8,679 nucleotides of DNA, taken from Planctomycetota bacterium (GTDB taxonomy: Bacteria; Planctomycetota; UBA11346). The stretch spans positions 1-8,679 of the forward strand of contig JACDEC010000103.1 in NCBI GenBank assembly GCA_013816645.1, given 5' to 3'. The stretch's first letter is position 1. Each line of letters starts with the position of its first letter. Made by a program: the position numbers and the translations under genes. Under the pieces are notes generated by a model. It worked only from the letters and a program-made list of their open reading frames with translations, ran no database searches and was not told where the DNA came from. This document shows, piece after piece, positions 6,631 to 8,679 of this stretch.

Positions 6631-7502
6631 CCGACCTGCTGCGCATCGAGGGACTGCGCGTCACCTTCGCCCGGCGCGACGCCCCGCCGGTCGAGGCGGT
6701 GCGCGGCTTCGACCTGTCGATCGCCGCCGGGGAGACCCTGGCGCTGGTCGGCGAATCCGGATCGGGCAAGTCGGTCACCGCGTTGTCGATCATGCGCCTG
6801 CTCAGCGAGCCGCCGGCCTCCTACCCCGCGGGTCGCATCCTCTGGAACGGCGCGGATGTCCTGCGCATGGACGGCGAACGGCTGCGCAAGCTGCGCGGCG
6901 GCGAGATCGGCATGATCTTCCAGGAACCGATGACCGCACTCAATCCGACCTGGACCTGCGGCGAGCAGGTCGCCGAGGCCCTGGTCCTGCACACCGCGCT
7001 GACCGACGAAGCGCGCCGCGCCCGGGCCGTCGAACTGTTCCGCCAGGTTGGCATCCCCGAACCAGAACGCCGACTCGACCAGTACCCGCACGAACTCTCC
7101 GGCGGCATGCGTCAGCGCGTGTGCATCGCCATCGCCCTGGCCTGCGATCCCGAACTGCTGATCGCCGACGAGCCGACCACCGCCCTCGACGTGACCATCC
7201 AGGCGCAGATCCTCGACCTGCTCGAGCGCCTGCAGCGCGAGCGCGGCATGGCCGTGTTGTTCATCACCCACGATCTCGGCGTGGTCGCCGACTTCGCCGA
7301 CCGTGTGGTGCTGATGCGCGGCGGGGAGAAGGTCGAGGAAGGCCCGGTCGCCGAGGTCTTCGCCCATCCCAAGCATCCCTACACCAAGGGACTGCTGGCC
7401 TGCCGACCACGCATCGGGTCACGCGGGACGCGGTTGCCGACGGTCGAAGGCTACATGGAAGAACCTGGAAGTCCGGAAGTCCGGAAGTCCGGAAGTCCCT
7501 AG
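6627..7502 (+). CDS. DppD/OppD-type ABC importer ATPase with a shortened, repeat-derived C-terminus
   Basis: Cytoplasmic ATPase that powers the importer, 291 residues. All catalytic motifs are intact: Walker A GESGSGKS (42-49), Q-loop Gln99 in FQEPMTALNP, signature LSGGMRQR (157-164), Walker B LLIADEP with Asp181/Glu182, D-loop ALD, and H-loop His215 (ITHDL). HPYTKGLL (250-257) begins the family's C-terminal 'oligopeptide HPY' region. DppD/OppD proteins are normally about 320-340 residues and continue with a segment rich in Pro and Cys (the Fe-S-associated motif in some members). Here the protein stops soon after RLPTVEGYMEE, and its last 12 or so residues (GSPEVRKSGSP) are encoded by a fourfold 8-bp repeat. 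The core should still hydrolyse ATP. The tail looks replaced or eroded. No DppF/OppF partner follows, so the transporter either uses this subunit as a homodimer or borrows a partner from elsewhere. Confidence 0.92.
   Translation: MTDLLRIEGLRVTFARRDAPPVEAVRGFDLSIAAGETLALVGESGSGKSVTALSIMRLLSEPPASYPAGRILWNGADVLRMDGERLRKLRGGEIGMIFQEPMTALNPTWTCGEQVAEALVLHTALTDEARRARAVELFRQVGIPEPERRLDQYPHELSGGMRQRVCIAIALACDPELLIADEPTTALDVTIQAQILDLLERLQRERGMAVLFITHDLGVVADFADRVVLMRGGEKVEEGPVAEVFAHPKHPYTKGLLACRPRIGSRGTRLPTVEGYMEEPGSPEVRKSGSP
7467..7498. repeat. Tandem repeat of GGAAGTCC, four perfect copies
   Basis: Four exact head-to-tail copies of the 8-mer occupy 32 bp and run into the ATPase stop codon (TAG 7500-7502). 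The repeat encodes the final SPEVRKSGSP residues. The unit is not a multiple of three, so a gain or loss of copies would shift the frame. One extra copy would move the stop to 7579-7581. One fewer would open the frame that continues to about 8035, antisense to the copper-protein gene. Confidence 0.95.
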
Positions 7503-7507
7503 AAAGT

Positions 7508-7897
7508 TCAGGATGGGGAGGCGATCTTGCGCGCCTTGGAGATGTGCAGGCAGTGGTGGGCGCAGTCGCGGCAGGCCCTGATGCATTGGGCCATCAACGG
7601 GTCGCCGGCGGCGATGCTCTCGCAGTCGTCGGCGCAGCGGTCGCAGATGTAGGCGCAGACGCCGCAGGGGTAGTTGTAGAGATCGGACCCGCGCAGCAGG
7701 AAGTCGGCGGAGGTTTGGCATATCTGCGCGCAATCGAGGAGCAGGCGGAGGTGCTGGGGTTCGCCGTGCAGGCCGCCGCGACGCGAACAATGGGTGAAGG
7801 TCCGCACGCAGGTGCGATGGGCGTCCTGGCAGAGGGCGATGCATTGGGCGACGTCATCGCCGAGTTGGGTCAAAGGGCTTTGCGTGGCGACCGTCAT
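7508..7897 (-). CDS. Four-helix-bundle copper-binding protein (Csp/DUF326-type), cytosolic form
   Basis: A 129-residue protein with 15 cysteines (residues 19, 23, 30, 37, 56, 60, 78, 81, 85, 88, 92, 105, 109, 112 and 116). Most are in CxxxC or CxxC spacing along predicted helices, which points thiols into the core of a four-helix bundle: CIALC in helix 1, CAQIC in helix 2, CGVCAYICDRCADDC in helix 3, CIRACRDCAHHC in helix 4. This is the signature of the Csp copper-storage proteins, which hold many Cu(I) ions on Cys thiolates. There is no Tat or Sec signal, so it resembles the cytosolic Csp3 type more than the exported Csp1 type. The protein should sequester cytosolic copper for detoxification or later use. 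The start at 7897 has GGAGG 7 nt upstream. It converges on the ATPase gene with only 5 nt between stop codons and no visible terminator between them. Metal capacity is not predictable from the sequence alone. Confidence 0.92.
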   Translation of the reverse strand: MTVATQSPLTQLGDDVAQCIALCQDAHRTCVRTFTHCSRRGGLHGEPQHLRLLLDCAQICQTSADFLLRGSDLYNYPCGVCAYICDRCADDCESIAAGDPLMAQCIRACRDCAHHCLHISKARKIASPS

Positions 7898-7904
7898 GGC
7901 ATGT

Positions 7905-7926
7905 CCTCCAACGAGGTATTATCCCA
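7905..7926 (-). promoter_or_regulatory. Extended -10 promoter and ribosome binding site of the copper-protein gene
   Basis: On the minus strand, TGGGATAAT (7926-7918) is an extended -10: TGn followed by GATAAT, one mismatch to TATAAT. GGAGG (7909-7905) is 7 nt before ATG 7897. Transcription would begin near 7911, giving a leader of about 14 nt. I see no matching -35 at 16-20 nt. An extended -10 or an activator could compensate. No clear CueR or CsoR operator is recognisable. Confidence 0.5.
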
Positions 7927-7997
7927 GCGGCGACATTCCCATCCTCATCGTTCCTTGGCGCGGAGGGTCGACCTTCAACAGACGCGGTGGGAGGCGA

Positions 7998-8615
7998 TCA
8001 GGGTGGCGGGGGCGCGAACCAGGCGTCTGCAGTGACCAGACGATCGCGGCGTGGCGGATCGAGTTCGTCGCGCGCGGCCAGGGCCAACACGGTGCGCGCC
8101 AGCGGCCCTTCGATCGCCGACAAGGCCGCGGCTGCGAGCCTGCGCGTGTCCTCGTCGTCGCTGCGCCCGAGCAGTTCGATCAGGCTGGGTACCGCGGCCT
8201 TGCCCAGGCGGATCAGGGCTTCCTGGGCGGGGTACTCGCCCCAGAACCACACCGCGGCGTCCTTCTGCTCGAGCAGACCGCGCTCACCGACGTGCTCGTC
8301 GCGCAGGGTGATCTGCCGCGCGAGGTGGGGGGCGGCCTGGTCGAGTCGCCATTGCCCGAGCAGGAACGCGGCGTGCAGGCGCGCCTCGGTATTCGCCGCG
8401 TCGAGCGAGCGGATCAGCACCTCGAAGACGCGCTGGCGCTCGAAGGCGAGTTCGTGGAGCAGCAGCGTCCGTTCCGGTTCGCGCATCCGCGCGAGACGGT
8501 CGAGCCGCGACGGCAGTTCGCTGCGCGGGATCTCGGGGGGCGCCGGCTCCTCCGCGGCCACTGCCGCGAGCGCGCAGGCGACCAAGGCGACGCGCAGCAC
8601 GTGGATCGCCCGCAT
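7998..8615 (-). CDS. Small exported HEAT-repeat-like protein
   Basis: A 205-residue protein from ATG 8615. Its N-terminus is a Sec signal: basic MRAIHVLR, hydrophobic VALVACALAAVA, and a small-residue cleavage region near AVAA/EE (21/22). LVAC at 11-14 also fits a lipobox, but the hydrophobic core before that Cys would be very short, so ordinary cleavage is favoured. The mature part is helical with HEAT-like units, for example RVFEVLIRSLDAANTEARLHAAFLLG (about 62-87) and AAVPSLIELLGRSDDEDTRRLAAAAL (about 140-165), whose A/L helix pairs and D/R turns are typical. It ends in a proline run (FAPPPP). It is probably a periplasmic protein-interaction scaffold; the partner is unknown. The frame stays open upstream through ATG 8657 to the right edge, so the start could be earlier, but the signal peptide argues for 8615. 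The 100-nt gap to the copper gene holds that gene's promoter, so they need not be co-transcribed. Confidence 0.75.
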   Translation of the reverse strand: MRAIHVLRVALVACALAAVAAEEPAPPEIPRSELPSRLDRLARMREPERTLLLHELAFERQRVFEVLIRSLDAANTEARLHAAFLLGQWRLDQAAPHLARQITLRDEHVGERGLLEQKDAAVWFWGEYPAQEALIRLGKAAVPSLIELLGRSDDEDTRRLAAAALSAIEGPLARTVLALAARDELDPPRRDRLVTADAWFAPPPP

Positions 8616-8679
8616 GCGCTGGTCGTAGCCGGCAGGCAGGGCGGGAACAAGGCGCATGGCCGGCGGTTCAACCGGCGCC

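Noticed and set aside
6627..7897. Idea that the importer brings in a copper-binding peptide (chalkophore) and works with the Csp-like protein
   Set aside because: The genes are convergent, with separate promoters, and nothing in the SBP suggests a metal-peptide ligand. Adjacency across a repeat scar may be accidental. Worth revisiting only if the neighbourhood is conserved.
7930..7997. Possible copper-regulator operator upstream of the copper gene
   Set aside because: I looked for CueR- or CsoR-type inverted repeats and found only GGTCGACC, a short palindrome common in GC-rich DNA and not placed between promoter elements.
7121..8035. Plus-strand open frame crossing the ATPase end and the copper gene
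   Set aside because: It overlaps two well-supported genes in other frames. Its first part is Arg/Pro/His-rich shadow sequence and its second part is the complement of the Cys-rich gene.
1..8679. tRNA, rRNA, CRISPR array or transposable element
   Set aside because: No cloverleaf, no spaced direct repeats beyond the 8-bp tandem repeat, and no transposase or integrase motif was seen on either strand.

Overview
The window is very GC-rich bacterial DNA. Third codon positions are almost all G or C, coding density is high, and start codons are ATG or GTG with mixed initiation signals (clear Shine-Dalgarno sites for some genes, none for others). A periplasmic-binding-protein importer and two exported or anchored proteins with no Gram-positive traits suggest a high-GC Gram-negative. 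The unusually enlarged peptide-permease subunits make me think of Planctomycetota or a similar deep lineage, but that is a weak inference. No RNA gene, CRISPR array, transposase or integrase is visible.

Layout, left to right. (1) The 3' part of a large coiled-coil/helical protein of unknown function, running in from the left edge to 1280 (+). (2) A small free-standing unit: a good sigma70-like promoter (1345-1373), a leader of about 90 nt, a 78-residue protein of unknown function (1473-1709), and a 17-bp perfect hairpin that should act as a terminator (1747-1785). (3) A tightly packed four-gene operon (1881-7502, +) for a dipeptide/oligopeptide-type ABC importer: membrane-anchored family 5 substrate-binding protein, DppB/OppB-like permease, DppC/OppC-like permease and DppD/OppD-like ATPase. 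The genes are spaced by 3 nt or overlap by 8 and 4 nt. (4) A convergent minus-strand gene (7897-7508) for a 15-cysteine four-helix-bundle copper-binding protein of the Csp/DUF326 type, with its own extended -10 promoter and Shine-Dalgarno site. (5) A minus-strand gene (8615-7998) for a small exported HEAT-repeat-like protein.

How it works together. The operon encodes an SBP tethered by an N-terminal helix instead of a lipid, two permeases and one ATPase. Each permease carries an extra region absent from the textbook family: about 170 additional soluble residues in the B subunit, and two extra hydrophobic helices in the C subunit. The second ATPase (DppF/OppF) that usually follows is missing from the window. 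The ATPase that is present ends early, in a fourfold 8-bp tandem repeat (GGAAGTCC) that lies five bases from the end of the copper-protein gene. That junction looks like an eroded or rearranged operon end. Because the repeat unit is not a multiple of three, it could also vary the C-terminus of the ATPase.
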